Numbered from the stretch's first letter, positions 25,309 to 38,801 are shown. The stretch: DNA of 64,000 nt from Ptychodera flava (GCF_041260155.1 NC_091931.1:25860654-25924653); one strand, 5' to 3'. Numbers and translations: made by a program. The notes: generated by a model not told the origin, from the letters alone.

Positions 25309-25669
25309 GTAAGGGTAGTTCGCGCCTCGAAAATGAAAGACTTAAACTGTTGCTCAAACTTTCTTCAAACAAACTTTTGAAAGTTCTCTTTCAAAATCAA
25401 CAATAAAAAATGGGGGATCAGAGTGCAAAGTTTGGTATTAGAAAAACGAATTACTCAATTTTACCTAAAATTGAAATTTAAAATGACCGCCATCCCTGTG
25501 TTGCCTCTATGGAGGAAAAATAAAATTTCCTATTTTCACAAAACTAAGCCGGTGAAACTTTATTTACCCCATAAGCTTCAAAATGAGCCACCACAAGTGG
25601 TAGGTTAGAAGAATATAATTGTAAACGTGTTAGAGTCCGAATTCGTCCCCAAAGCGTATTCTACCTTAA
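25309..25669 (-). mobile_element. TTAA-type MITE, copy 2
   Basis: Reverse orientation. It begins TAAGGGTAGTTCGCGCCTCG and ends GCGTATTCTACCTTAA, matching the family termini. TTAA is intact at the right end (25666-25669) and worn at the left. Confidence 0.85.
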
Positions 25670-28600
25670 ATGTGAAAGTATCCCTCCTCTTTTAGAAGTC
25701 ACTTTATTTATTAACGGTTATCAAGAAATTTAGAAAGTATTTTCAAATCAAGATTTCACTGTTTTGTGTTATCTTGATCGTCTGTCCTCTTTTCTTGAGG
25801 AAGAACATATTTAGACAATTTGTGTAATTCGGTATGCAACGTACTGAGTAATTCCATACCATTGGTCGGAATATGCTGTCGTTACACTCCAGTATAAAAA
25901 CGTTATGCCATTAAATAATATATATCATAGTTCGCTCAGTAGATGACAGAAAAACATTCAGTGCGCCCTCTTTCATTGCGTCGGCGCTTTTATATTTTGC
26001 ATTATACAATGGTATACCAGAAAATCACAATACTTTGAGACAACGTGCCTTGCACGCAAACTTGTTTAGAAATAGTCTTCTTGCGGGTACTATCAAGGTA
26101 TCTAGTTTAAGAAAAATGTTGACCAACAATTACTCAGTGTTCTACCATTATATGTTCTACATGTACAGTAGAAGCGAGATGATTCTATCTTTGATATCCA
26201 TTGTCTCCTTTGACTCTCTGTAGTATTGTATATCTATTTGAGGTTTCTCGATTACAATGGCCATGTCATAATATTAAAACAAATAGAACTGAAATGCAAT
26301 AAGCTTATATGAGTCGCAATTCATTCTGGTCAAATCAAGTGGGTTCATAAAATTGATAAGGCAGCGATAAGATGTCTTAGACATGTTAAATCTACTTAAT
26401 GAAAGATTGTGCGAGAAATAGATAAGTATAAACTCATCGGTGCTGATTTTACAAATGAAAATTGTTTTAAAATAATCTGAGGCCTTATTTTTGCGAATAA
26501 TTTTCACTAAGAAGACCGACAGTCCTGTCTTCTGTACGTCTGCTTAGCATGTACGTGACACCAGCTACATTGTCAACGCATACCTAGACCTGCACCTATA
26601 CCTTTATCTAAACATGTGTACTTAGCTGTTTAACGCTTGTTTAACCTATAAATCGCCATGATTTACAACCAACGCGTCGTAATTACAATTTTGCAAACAC
26701 TCAAAATGTTAAAGCAGTATGCTCCAGCAAACTCTTGCCAAGTGGAAAAGAGAGTTCGTTACGCTCCTTACCCGTCTAATGTGGTAAATTTGCCGTTCGT
26801 TCTTCCGTTTTGGACAATCCTGTGATTTCATTTAAAATTACAAGTGAAATCCAAAGTCAAGATTTTGTTGAAAGTCCTTTAACCTTACACCTCCATTCTG
26901 TGTTCATATTTACTTAGCTAATCCTAACAACATTCAGAGGGCTACCCAGGCCCCTGAACAGCGCTGTAAACATATACCGAACGCCAAACTAATAATTCAA
27001 ACAAGAGCATGACGATTTTTCAGCCGTAGCTGTAACTTTTGAAAATATTTTCGTTTTCTTTCTTCAAGTTGAAATCGGAAGTAATTGCTTCTCCTACTCT
27101 TTCAAGTACATTTATAATCAAAGTATTGGCCTCGAAAACATCTCACGCTGTGTAAAAATATACAATGATGACAAATGAATTTCATCCCGTGCAAGAATTA
27201 AGTTGACAATAATTCCATTGTACATTTACACAACGGCTGTTTTTGACAAATTGAATGCAAAGCATTTCGCTATACTTTTTGCAGCAGAACAATCCTGGTA
27301 TTTTGCACAAAGAACAAAAAACAACAAAATCTTTTGAAAATACACCAAAAGTCACAGACGGACCTGGAATGTATAGCCACACTGTGAACAATTGTAGCGC
27401 ATGCGGTCCCACCTGGCTCGTTTGGAATCTTAACGCCAGTGGAGGGCGCCATGTCAGTGACAAAACAACCCGTTAGTTTGTTATTGTTTGGGTTCGGTTA
27501 GTAACCGGTTTGTAAATTATCTAATGCAGATATCGAAAGTTCTGATAGTGCGTATAAAAAAATGCATTACGTTCACTCCATACGACAAACATGCCAGTAG
27601 ACAGTACTCGTATTACATTTTTAGCATCAACAAGTGTAATACTTCTTCAACGGGTGCAAACTAAATATCAGTATATTATCAAACTTTCCACAGACATAAT
27701 GCTGTCTCTCTCGAACAATGAAAAATACATCATGCAAGAGAAATACCACGGTTTTTGAACACTTTCATGTCGAATTCTCCGCTTTTGTCAGTTCTCTTTT
27801 AATCTATGGCAGTGAATGTTTTTATTTCCATTTTCCCTGTGAGAACAATATCAGAAGGAAGACAGATTATTTATGAGCTCCAAGCAACTTTTCCTTGTCG
27901 TCCTGAAAAAAAGGAGACGTGCACAACAACTTATATCATGGACCTACTGTGATCTATTCGTTCTAATCCAAATGTTATTTCCACATGGTACTCTTTCCTA
28001 TTTCTAAACTGTCGAAAAATGTGTACTCAAATTTTATGTATTTTTGTCCACGTGAACTTTGAACCATAGAGTCGATAAAGCTCTGCAAGACAGCGTGATT
28101 ACGTGTTGTTGTAGAGGACTAGTTTCACAGAAAATTTGGGAAACCAGTTTATGTCATAGATCCTATATGGACAGTGTTTACCAATTTCTCACCCTGAATT
28201 CATTTCATGTTTATTGTTTAAGGCTTAAAATAAAGTTTTGAAGCACTAAATCATGGGATTAAAGTTAATTTTAGAAACTAGTCGCCTGCGGGCGCCCTCC
28301 ATCTCCGCCCTATCCTGAGCAGCCGAGCATATCCCTTGTGAGATAACTCTTCTTGATTTGATAGAACACACACAATCTTGCATCAACAGTCGGATTTAAA
28401 AATAAAAGGAGTTGAGTAAATTGCCATGACAGGTCCGCTCCGATAAAATGCTAAAGAGACCAATCAATGATAAATCATCACTTATTTGCGTTCTGCGTTT
28501 ATTTGGTTCCGAAGGTCTTTTTCTTTCTTTTGAGATCCAAACTTACAGTGTTTCCACCCAAGTGTTGGTCTGAGAGATCGATTCATTTTCGCAGCAATCT

Positions 28601-29031
28601 TTGCACCATTTTAATAGTAGCAAATATGATATTGTTAAAAAGCAAAAGTAATATTGGGTCTGTCCGACCTGATTCGCACTTTTTATAACCCCACCTGAAT
28701 GCGTGCACCTGCCACTGATTCTGTCAGTCTATTTCCCTTCCTAAACAATCTATACATCACAACAGGTAAACATCCGCTTCCCCAATCTCGCAAAGTCCTT
28801 CCACTGGAAACTTTTGCCCAGTCAGAGTTAGGCTAACAATTACGATAGTCTGACAGTAGAGTTGGAAGGCTGGGCCTGGCTAGATAGTCGTTAAGTTGAC
28901 TTATGTACGAGGCCTCTTTATATATATGGTATTACAAGCGAAAGATGTTGTAATTATTCGCACGGCATGCATAGAATGTATAGCTGCAACAATCATACGT
29001 GTAGTTTCAAAGTCTTACGTAGGCACGAAAG

Positions 29032-29429
29032 TACATACATACATACATACATACATACATACATACATACATACATAGATACATACATAGATACATACAT
29101 ACATACATACATACATACATACATACATACATACATACATACATACATACATACATACATACATACATACATACATACATACATACATACATACATACAT
29201 ACATACATACATACATACATACATACATACATACATACATACATACATACATACATACATACATACATACATACATACATAACATACATACATACATACA
29301 TACATACATACATACATACATACATACATACATACATACATACATACATACATACATACATACATACATACATACATACATACATACATACATACATACA
29401 TACATACATACATACATACATACATACAT
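29032..29429. repeat. (CATA)n microsatellite, ~400 bp
   Basis: About 100 CATA units with a few GATA variants near 29075-29090 and one slipped base near 29281. It lies about 470 bp upstream of the FGF-C ATG. Frames across it on both strands are artefacts. Confidence 0.98.
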
Positions 29430-29896
29430 GGTCTCATACCTCAATTTAGGACATTGTGACAAGAGCCCTGTAAGGCATAAGATCATCCTGAGTGCACCGT
29501 CATCAGATGTCTTGGGCAAGAACTGACATGCTGATATCAAGAACAGCGCCACCAACTACGCGATGCGGAAACAAGTTTCCACAGACACCTGTGGACCAAC
29601 TGTTTGAACTGATTTGGCATTCGCACGAGTAGGCGTTTGAACACATGTGCACTTAGGCAACGTAATGAATTATGAATGTTTACCTTACAAATGCCGAACG
29701 TTGATCAACCATGTACACCAATGTTTACAACTATCTGTAGTCAAACAACCGACATTTCCTCGTCCGTAATTCGTGTAAAGTAGAGGGCGCCCGAGGGTCA
29801 AGCTCGGCATGAAAGGTCCTCCGACCTGTACGCACATGTCCTCAGTACAACTAAAGCGGGCAGGAACAACGGGATCACTTCACTAACAGCTTTGCC

Positions 29897-32800
29897 ATGA
29901 AGTCCTTTACATTAATAGTTATCGTAGCAATTTTTTGCCCCGTCGACTGTCTTAGTCTTGGCGACTACTCTACGGTCGACCTCAGTGATCGTCATGACGT
30001 AGAGAATCACGTCAACAGGTTCACGGACGATGCGGACGATGATATTGTGGCCATTTTTAACGCGATCAATTACCGTCAATTTTATTGTCGCACGGGGTTT
30101 CATCTCCAAATTTTCCCAAATGGCTCCATAGGAGGAACACCGGAGGACCATAACAGACACGGTAAGTGTGCGAAAACTTAACGTCAATAGTTAACCCGGG
30201 ACCGTTCCCATCATTACAACACGGCGTAGATTCACCCGTGATTTTTTGTTTCTTGCAAATTACATGCGCAATAAAACTCGCGTAGAACATGGGTAAAGTG
30301 GTGTTCATGGCTTTTCCCACGTTTTATTTGCCATTAGACTCAATCTAAACGTGTCATTAGGGTTTTTTACAGGGCTGCTTGATGTCTATAATTTGACAAG
30401 GCGTTTCATTACCCAAACGTCAAAGGCCGCAGTCGATAACAATTACCCCCAAAAGCTCTTTGTAAAGTTCGGACAAACTCCATCAATGGGTGACAAGTGG
30501 TCACTCTATACACGGGACTGAATACGACTGCGTCTTGAATTACCCGGGAAACGCATAAGCCAGCAAGCCCAAGCACGTTCCGGGCCCCTTTGTCTCCCCT
30601 TTTAATGTCGTATTCGTCCTAATTACTGAAGCATCACAAGCTCACACTGGTCTGTGAAGTAAAGTTTTTTTTTTATCTTGGCAAGTCTTCAAGGACGTAG
30701 ACAGAATACCTCATTTGATTTTCGATCACTCGTGTCTTGGGTAGTATTTCATCCTGCACGTCTCCCCTTGGCTCCTGAGCGCCCTGGACACTTTTCAAGA
30801 GACTGATATAAGCAACAACACCGAAATCACTGCCGCAATTAAAAGTGCCCATGCGTGCTCCTCGAGTCGACGCCGGCGTAGATGCCCTATGGGACTGATG
30901 GGAACCATCCAATCCCTTGTGACCCGACGACTCACGCCGATAAAGGTTATCTGGTCCAACCGACCTCTTCGATCCACGCGATAACCTGACCGGGTCGAAA
31001 TCATCTCAAATACTCCCCGATCATGAGCCGATAAAGACTGAAAACAAGAACGCCCGTGTTTTCGTCCACATGGCCGTCAATAACAAGCCATCAATCACAC
31101 ATCGTTGAACTGACCAGCACACGGCATGTTTAGACACATGCTGGGCGAAATTTACGATTACCAAAATACATTAAAGTCTATTAAAATGGGTCGATGATGT
31201 TCTGGGCTGTTTTCTCGGACATTTACACCCCAACGATCACAAATTGCGTCAATTTATTAACCAGTTAAAAGGTTTACTGCATGCAGTAAAGTTTTGTCAA
31301 TATGGAAGGGCCGTCACGGAGAGACCTCTAGGCTCTACAATCTAGCCCGCCAAGTGAATTAGTAAGACCAGATAAAATGGTATCGTCAGCGTAAGTCTCA
31401 TAGTTGGTTTTATTATCTCATCAGATGCAAATAAATTTGTTATGGCCTCAAATGAAATCACGATTACTGTAGAGTAACGGTGCTCAAATGTAAAGTGCGT
31501 ATCTTTTATTATGATATACCCCCCCCCCCCCCGTGGCATTTTCAGGTCATTTATGCGGTCAGTATTGTTGAGACAACAAAAGTTAAGTTCTGTTGCTTTT
31601 AGAAAGCCGACAAAAAAGCAAAAGGCTTCATGGAAAGCTTTTAAAATTGTTCAAGTTGTTTAGGTGGAGTGGTTGTCTCTCTGACTGCCAGATATATTCC
31701 ACGATTCCGAAGGCGAGGACAATACGTCTCGTACGAACGGAAACCTGAGCATGGTAGGCCGCCTCGGAAATGTAAAAGAGTCATAGAACTGTTTTCTCTC
31801 AACAGGGATGACACGAAAGTTAATGGAGCCGCTTGGCCCGGCGACACTTGTAATTTCGATCAAGCTCCAATCTGTCCTCGGGCGAGTTCGTTATCTTTAC
31901 AGGAAGATGATCATCTTTTATTTGTTTATTTAAGATATATCAATTTTCGCGCACGAACACAATGGATTTGACATTGCAAAACGCCCTTTTGATTGTGTGA
32001 GAAGGTTACTCCGCGCCGGCTGCGTTACCATGTTGACCACAAAGCGAGGAATGCATGCATTGTGGAGGGCGGCGCTATTAAAGATGAAAAATTCCGAGCA
32101 ACGTGTTCAAATCGGAAAAGCGGTCGGAATGACGACAATGTTTGTCCTGTTGTATCGATGGACACATATTTCGGCAACAAACAATAAACGATCGCTTTGA
32201 TCTGAAATTGCCCTTTATGATATCCGATAGGGCGATAACGGAGAGTAGGCCGAGTACTTTTCTTGGTGCCTTTGCAAGAATTCTTGAAGCCAGTTTGCCC
32301 GAAATATGGCCAACGAATTGATCTTGTATCGTGTTGTGAAATTCAACCGCAAAGAACTATCTGTATAAACTTGGTTTTGTCAGGAAAATTGGACACCACA
32401 CTGCAGAAACCAAAACGCAAATCTTCCGAGGAGTATCGGCAATTAACTTGCTTCGTACAGATTGAAAAGCGTCCATTAGCACGTGCCACTCAACCAGCCA
32501 CAACACGCGATAATTAATTAATTAATTAATTGCTCCAAGGTAATTACTTATAACCTAGATTATCTTCTTTGCCGTGAAAACAAAAATATCTAATTTCACT
32601 TGCAAGTGCTCGGAAATATATCAGTGGAGTGCGTTTGTGAGAGGGAGGCTGGAAACAAACAACTTATCCTAACCATGGACTTAGACTTGGTTCAAGTCTG
32701 TGATTTGTGAATGTTTGAGTGGAGTGAACGCAATGATTTGTATTTTTGCTTTCATGTGAAACGCGCGCTTGAGTGGACGCGATGAGTAGGGTGAACGCGA

Positions 32801-35800
32801 TGAGTGGAGTGAACGCTATACAGCGGAGTTTCACCCGGAATCCTGCAGAAACTAACTCACTACTGCGCGGACTCAAACGTGACCCATTCAATCGCTGGGA
32901 AACCTGGCGTGAGCTGCCAAATTCCGGATAGGTTTGTACGAAATAGGAGAGACACAAGAGAAACTATTACAAATGATTTTATTTTTTTAAAATTCACCGA
33001 CTTGAACCAAGTCTACCATGGACTGTGAAGCGGAAGAACATATATGACTCACTGCATCATTGTCTCGTGTACTTCATGATATCACTCCTGACATTGATGG
33101 AGAAAGTACAGTGATTGGTCGAGAGGTGAAATTAATAGTGCCATATATTCGCGTTAAAGGCACATGAGCTGCAACTTTTGGGATTTTTTTCATGATTTTA
33201 TATTTTGATTTAAATTAGTTCATAGAAATGTTCTTACTGAGAGATGTTTACTCAAATATAATCATCCACTGAGTGGGACTGCATGGGGAGGTTTCAGTAA
33301 GACAAATAATGAACGGGTGCCGCACCCAAATATGGCCGCCTCCATACAACTACATGATATACAGCATAAATGGTGCATGTACACATTTGAATCTTTACAA
33401 ATATAACATGGTGTAACCCACTGAAAGGACGGTAAGGGAATTTACTCCACTTTGACAAAAAAATCCTCTGTCTTTCACATAATATGGAAAGATTTTGAAA
33501 ATGACAGGAAATTTAAAACGAACAGAAATCTGTTCAATTTCTTACCTATTCTGCCACAAGCAAATGTTGTTGAGGCATAGTTAATGACTATATTCTTCAA
33601 TTTGTAGATTGCAATGAATATCTGAGGAAATTGGAAGTACCTTGAGGTTGGACAAATTTCGCAGATTGCAGCTCACTGGCCTTTAAGGTAGAACGCCACC
33701 CGGGGACAGAAATTCGGGCTTTCAAATTTTATCAATTATTTTCTGATTTGCCACTTGTAGGGGCCTAGCTCTCGATGAAATAAAAGTCTTCACCATCTTA
33801 GTTTTTCGAAAATCGACAATTTTATTTTTCCCCATAGAGTTAACACAGTGATGGCGGCCATTTTGAATTTCAAATATCGGGAATCTTAGGTAATTTGTCT
33901 CTCTAGTACCAAATTTTGCACTGTGGTCCCTGATTTTTATTCTTGCTTTGGTAAGAGTGTGTTCTAAAGTTTAATTGAGGAAAGTTTGAGCAAAAGTTTA
34001 ATTCTTTCATTTTCGAGGCGCATACTAACTTCTTGAAACTACTACAGTTCGAACGCGTGTGAATTCTTACGTTGAGAAACACTTCAATTTACTGTTATAA
34101 TATACACGTAATTCCAATAAACCTCTTCAGCAACGTGTTTATTTACCGCTCTGTTGTTAGCAGTTCACTCCATATGTACACTCGCTATCGCGCGTGCACA
34201 TATGTCGTGGGCTTTTCAATATTTCGTGGTATGCCCGTCGCTATATAGGTGTGGTTTATTGCTTTCCGATGATCGGTCGCCTGATGGAAGGTTCCAGAAA
34301 TCTTTAAGTTCCTTCTTTCTCCAGGTGCTACGTCTATACGAGGCGGCGCCGCCGTCCTGTCTCAGATGATTAATGGCCAGAGATTATCTGCCGATGACAG
34401 CCTGTTAATATTGCAATTCGATTATCTCTACGACCGTGACATTGGCACCTGATGCATGACTTCGATCAACAAACGGGTTCCATTGCCATCATACAACCGC
34501 TTCAGGAATTCACTTAGCTCTTTTCAGATTAGACGTCGTTGTAAATCTCTCGATAACACTGTTTCTGAATATGTGACACAAATAAAACATTCCGTCTTTG
34601 CTTTAGCTGCACATTCTTTAATATTATTTATAAAGGTAATGTAAGGGATGTTTTGTACGTCGCTCATTCAGCATATGTTTTATAATCTCTCACTGATCCC
34701 CGTCAGAGATTCGGACAAATGATGTATGTTTTGTGCCTGAGTTACCAAAATATATATGTGCAAAGTTTTCATTGAAAGATTTGTGGTAGCTGGGCACCAA
34801 CTTGGTCCGCAATCTTGTACACCTGGACTAGTTTTTGAAAGGCTTGTAAAATTAAACTTTGAGATTATATTAATGACAGGATTGACGAATCATAGCAGGA
34901 ATTAACAAAATCGACAAATGTGATGCCCCGAGACATTGTCTTTGCCGATTTAATTTTTGGCTACTGTATTAGTTTTTGATTGATTTTGTAAAAGAAAGGC
35001 CTTTCAAGAGGTTTTCTTGTTTCTCCTTTTTGCCATGTCGTTTTCTTCCTTTTCCTGTCTTTTTTTTTTCTGTTTTTGTTACCTTCCTTTGCCTCTGTTT
35101 TGTGCTTCCCATTGTTTTGTAATTAAAACAAAATTATAAAAAAGGCCTTGCATATTTCCATGACAGGATTGACAATATCCGGACGATGGTTGTAGTCAAC
35201 GTCTTCTGTCCAGGTTTACTAGCTTCGCGCCCGAACTGCCGGTTTCCATAAGAAAAGTCGGTCGCGCTAAGGTGATGTAGAGTGCTCGATAACGTCAGAG
35301 ATTCAGAGCTGAATACGCACTTGATGGGGTTGAAGGTCATAGAGGGGAGGCGGTTGACGTCGATAAAATGACGCTGTAGAGCAGCTGATGCGCTTACGGC
35401 AAAACTGAAAGATTGAAATTACTAGGCAACGGTTGCCATCAGGATTTTGTATTATCTACGAAAACGTGATTTTTCTTAAGTTTTTTTAAGGGAATGTACG
35501 CTCATTTAACCTTAGGTACACATACGCACTGTTGCCAGTCACAGAATCACTGACGTCATAGCAACGCGCTTCAGTGTTAGCAAGTTTTAAAATTTTTACC
35601 TCCAAATTTAGTCATAAAAAGGATGAAACTTCAACATTGCACACACGATAGACAACTGTATCCCCGAGCAAGAGTTTCTACGGCCATAAAAATAGACATC
35701 TGTTTTTGTCATAGCAAATCTTCAATGATCGTCAAAATTCGAACACGTTCTCTGCCAAATGCCAGACTCGATAGAGAATTGCCAAATATTCGTTATTACA

Positions 35801-38001
35801 AGTGTCTTATTCGGGGCATTCATTGTCGAAAATTCTCTCAAAATTTTGCCAACACTATCACTTTGGTGCCAAAGTACATAAATAAGAAGCGTAAACAGCG
35901 CATGGCCATGGCAACCGAGCGAGCGCCACTATTTTTCCACATTATAGCCGTGATTGAAAATAAATGGGTCAGTGGAAACAGATGCACAGATTTCACGGCA
36001 GCTTTACTGATTTGTCCCGAGGGTTGATGCAATGCTCCGTGAACATACAAGATCAGACAATGCCTGACCAAGAAGATGGCTAAATATATCCAACTCCGTC
36101 AATGCCCTGGGGTAACGATAGGATTGATGGAGAGTCCTCTTCATTTTCACACCTGCTCCGCATAGTAAAATGCGAGTGTCTTTTTTATTATGTGTCAAGA
36201 TCTTTGTTCACTCTTCACTGTGTAACATGGGTAATTTGAATTGCACATTTTCCCTGCAGCGGTTACCTGGGTTCCACAATATGTTACTGTAAGTCTCACA
36301 CGACAATATACTGTGAGAGAAGGAAACGTGATTTAGTTCCGAAAATTAAAGAAATGGTTTGAAATGATTGAGTCAATCTGAAACAGAATCGTTTTAATTT
36401 TTGGTGTGCAGACTACATATTTTCCTTAGCTGATCGTTCACTTTCATCGCATCGTTCATCCTATAGTTCCCGACGCACTAATGCGACGGTGTCATCCAGA
36501 AGTTCCTGCATTTCTGTGAGTTTATATAAAGTCTAGCTTTTCCCGCCAGCGGGTCTCTGATGAATTTCCAATTTATCCATTCACAGCTATTTTGAAACTA
36601 GTCATGGTGCAGACACCGAATATTGTGGCTCTGAAGGGAGTGGACAGTGGTCTCTATCTAGCCATGGACCGACATGGTCAACTAAACACATCGGTGAGTA
36701 TTCAAGACGCAACTTGCATTATCTCTCTTAAGATAGAATGCGCCCCGGGGACAGATATTTGGACTCTCAAACTTTTACAATTCTTTTCAGATCTACCACT
36801 TGTTGGGGCTCATTTTAAAGCTATTGGTGTAAGAAACACTTTCACCATCTTAGTTTTTCGAAAATCGAAAATTTTATTATTCCCTGAGAGTTCACACAGG
36901 GATGGTGGCCATTTTCAATGTAAGTCTTTGGTAATTTGTTTCTCCAGTAACAAAATTGTGCATGGTGACCCCGATTTTCATTCTTTATTTTGAAAGAGAA
37001 TGGCTGAAAGATACCTTGAGGAAAGTTCAAGCAAAAGTTTAAGTCTCTCACTTTCGAGGCGCATACTACCTTAAGTATTTTACATTCAATTGCTTATGCC
37101 ACGAATCACAAGTTGCCATTGTGACTCTATTGACGTTTCATCCTCTCAGACTGAATCACAGAGAAGATTTTCTAAAACTCTTGGTCCAAAGAAACATGCC
37201 ATGTCTAGCTCACTCCAAATGTGACGGGGCGGCATGGAACGATTGTTTTGGTTCGCTTGTCGTTTTGCCTGTTTGTTTGTTTGTTTCATGGAACAGATAT
37301 TTTGATTCAAATGTAAATACTTGTGTCAGTGAGAAGAAAAAAGTGCTATTTCATCGGTACAGTACCACTGCAGCAGTTTTTCCCGTCTACAACTGAAATT
37401 CATCATCTCAGAATATATTATCAGCCACTTTGCAAATGGTTGTCTGATTGTAATCGCCCCTATACATACTTCCCACTTCAAATGGGTATCACCTCTATTT
37501 ACCTCGATATTGACAAACCTAGGCTTATTTATTTATTGATTTGTTTGTTTATTTATTTATTTATCATTTTAAATTGTTTTTGCTATCTTATTTATGGTGT
37601 CTTTTTACTGTGTCCCTGACCCCATGAATCTGAAAGAGAAAATTTATGAGTGCGAGTAAACATTTTTGTTGCTTGTTTTGCAGTCCATTCTGACCAGAAG
37701 CTGCGTTTTCAAAGAGGAACAGATGGCAGATTATTACAGTCGTTTCTCATCAGTCCGACACCCAAGCAAGAGAAAGAGAGATCCCGGCACAGGAGAGGAG
37801 AAAACCATGGACGATCCCTGGTACATAGCTTTAGATCAGAAAGGGCTTCCGACAAACGCGCAGATGACGAAGCCCGAATACAAGAGAGTGCAGTTTTTGC
37901 CGCGCGCGGTTGACCCGGAAAAGGTGCCCTACCTGTACAACTTCCCAGTGGTTCAACAGCTCCAAGAAATCAGATCACGACTGACGAAAAATCGCCTTTA
38001 A
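29897..38001 (+). CDS. Fgf: FGF-C, secreted fibroblast growth factor (FGF9/16/20-like), 229 aa
   Basis: Exons 29897-30161, 36587-36693 and 37684-38001. Donors are gtaagt and gtgagt; acceptors are cacag and tgcag. Phases are 1 and 0. A signal peptide lies in residues 1-19 (MKSFTLIVIVAIFCPVDCL). An acidic linker (TDDADDD) precedes the core [19 protein letters not shown], which is very close to FGF9. Exon 2 gives IVALKGVDSGLYLAMD and GQLNTS, Thr-Ser where most FGFs have a Tyr-Gly/Ala-Ser turn. Exon 3 gives SCVFKEE, a Lys/Arg- and Glu-rich loop (HPSKRKRDPGTGEEK), WYIALDQKG, VQFLPRAVDPEKVPYLY and a 20-residue tail ending RLTKNRL. Intron 1 is 6.4 kb and loaded with MITEs. Another MITE sits 34 bp after the exon-2 donor. 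Receptor-ligand function is inferred from the family. Confidence 0.93.
31519..31532. repeat. Poly-C run
   Basis: Fourteen consecutive C residues in FGF-C intron 1. Length in the assembly may be unreliable. Confidence 0.9.
32682..33015. mobile_element. MITE with 9-bp target duplication (Mutator-like)
   Basis: The termini are inverted repeats starting TAGACTTGGTTCAAGTC (21 of 22 positions match between ends). CCATGGACT is duplicated exactly on both sides (32673-32681 and 33016-33024). The 9-bp duplication suggests a Mutator-like origin. Inside lies a short tandem array around GAGTGGAGTGAACGC (about 32718-32815). The element is 334 bp, has no coding capacity and sits in FGF-C intron 1. Confidence 0.85.
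33154..33686. mobile_element. Second TTAA-flanked MITE family, ~530 bp
   Basis: Left end TTAAAGGCACATGAGCTGCA. The right end, read in complement, is TTAAAGGCCAGTGAGCTGCA. TTAA flanks (33154-33157 and 33683-33686) point to a piggyBac- or Kolobok-type mobiliser. Non-coding, in FGF-C intron 1. Confidence 0.8.
33683..34035 (+). mobile_element. TTAA-type MITE, copy 3
   Basis: It opens TTAAGGTAGAACGCCACCCG and ends near GAGGCGCATACTAACTT (right terminus worn). It shares its left TTAA with the neighbouring MITE (33154-33686). It includes the family landmark GATGGCGGCCATTTTGAATT. Confidence 0.85.
35551..35558. promoter_or_regulatory. Consensus CRE in FGF-C intron 1
   Basis: TGACGTCA is followed directly by TAGCAAC, an RFX half-site-like sequence. 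A GGCAAC/GTTGCC inverted pair is 115 bp upstream (35424-35436). Function is inference. Confidence 0.25.
36728..37074 (+). mobile_element. TTAA-type MITE, copy 4 (best preserved)
   Basis: Intact TTAA on both sides (36728-36731 and 37071-37074). Termini are TTAAGATAGAATGCGCC and GGCGCATACTACCTTAA. It is 347 bp and lies in FGF-C intron 2, 34 bp downstream of the exon-2 donor. This copy defines the family ends. Confidence 0.93.
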
Positions 38002-38741
38002 AATGTTTTGCTTTCCTGGCGATTTTGGAACACAGCGGGTATGCATACCCAGTGAACATGTGGCTGTACACGCTCAGATCAGTGCGGAAAGAAATTTAAG
38101 AATAGGAGGATTGTTCAAGAACGACTCCTATATAAACAACAATTGAAGGGTGAAAGTGTTACGCGAAGGACTGTCATCATCCATTATACCAGGTGTTATG
38201 AAAATCTGTGACATTTATGGTTGTGGTTAGAGTGATGGCCCCAGCTTTTGTTGTTGTGTAGCAGTGTCAGTGAGGAAGAACTCATTACGCCGTCCATAAA
38301 ATGACAATATTAGGAGCCGTGTCCTCCACGTTTGTATCCCATTATCACCATACTACCTGTACAGAAAAAATAGTTTAGTGTTGCATCCGTTCAAGGGTTC
38401 TGAAACTTTCTCAGGAGATATTTTTCATGACGTTTGTGCACTTGAGTTGCATGTTTTTGCGAGGGGGTGTCTCCGCCTTCACATCCTATGGCGAAGATGC
38501 AGACTGTCACATTTCCCATTGGACTTTTCGGTGGACATGACAATGTGATTAACCTTTGTATGTATTATATATTTCAATTTATCTACGATCGTTGACCAGG
38601 GAGTTATGTTATGATGACGTACGGAAGAGTCTGTCCTCTAAGGTTAATAATAATGGTGTAATTGATTTTCCGTTTGCCGAATTCATTCATGAAATGTATC
38701 CCTGGCAGCATTTCTTTTCAATGTGATTACTTTGCAAAAAA

Positions 38742-38801
38742 AATAAACCCTCGCGACGTCCATGAAAGTGCAAGTTTTTCAAGTACTCTTTTTCAAATAA
38801 A
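38742..38801 (+). terminator. Candidate polyadenylation signals of FGF-C
   Basis: AATAAA at 38742-38747 and again at 38796-38801, about 0.75 kb after the stop codon. Weak evidence in AT-rich DNA. Confidence 0.35.

Larger units (their letters stand above)
18060..25900 (+). repeat. Segmental duplication, copy B (contains FGF-B)
   Basis: Partner of about 4130-11200, with the landmarks in the same order. It is longer because of extra insertions absent from copy A: about 1 kb in FGF-B intron 1 (around 20440-21430) and a TTAA-type MITE at 25309-25669. Confidence 0.75.
23456..29896. other. Gene-free spacer between FGF-B and FGF-C
   Basis: No exon is recognisable. It holds the duplicated 3' flank of FGF-B (to about 25900), candidate AATAAA signals at 23758 and near 24636, a MITE (25309-25669) and the long CATA microsatellite (29032-29429). 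Otherwise it is AT-rich sequence without visible structure. Confidence 0.55.

Noticed and set aside
29032-29429. Regular repeat array considered as CRISPR
   Set aside because: Pure tetranucleotide repeat without spacers in eukaryotic DNA.
28967-29555. Long open frames on both strands (Thr-Tyr-Ile-His and Met-Tyr-Val-Cys repeats)
   Set aside because: They are translations of the CATA microsatellite; a tetranucleotide lacking stops gives open frames on several phases.
35647-35667. Phrase DRQLYPR resembling the FGF core start YRQLYC
   Set aside because: No further FGF similarity on either side, no signal peptide or matching donor; chance similarity inside FGF-C intron 1.
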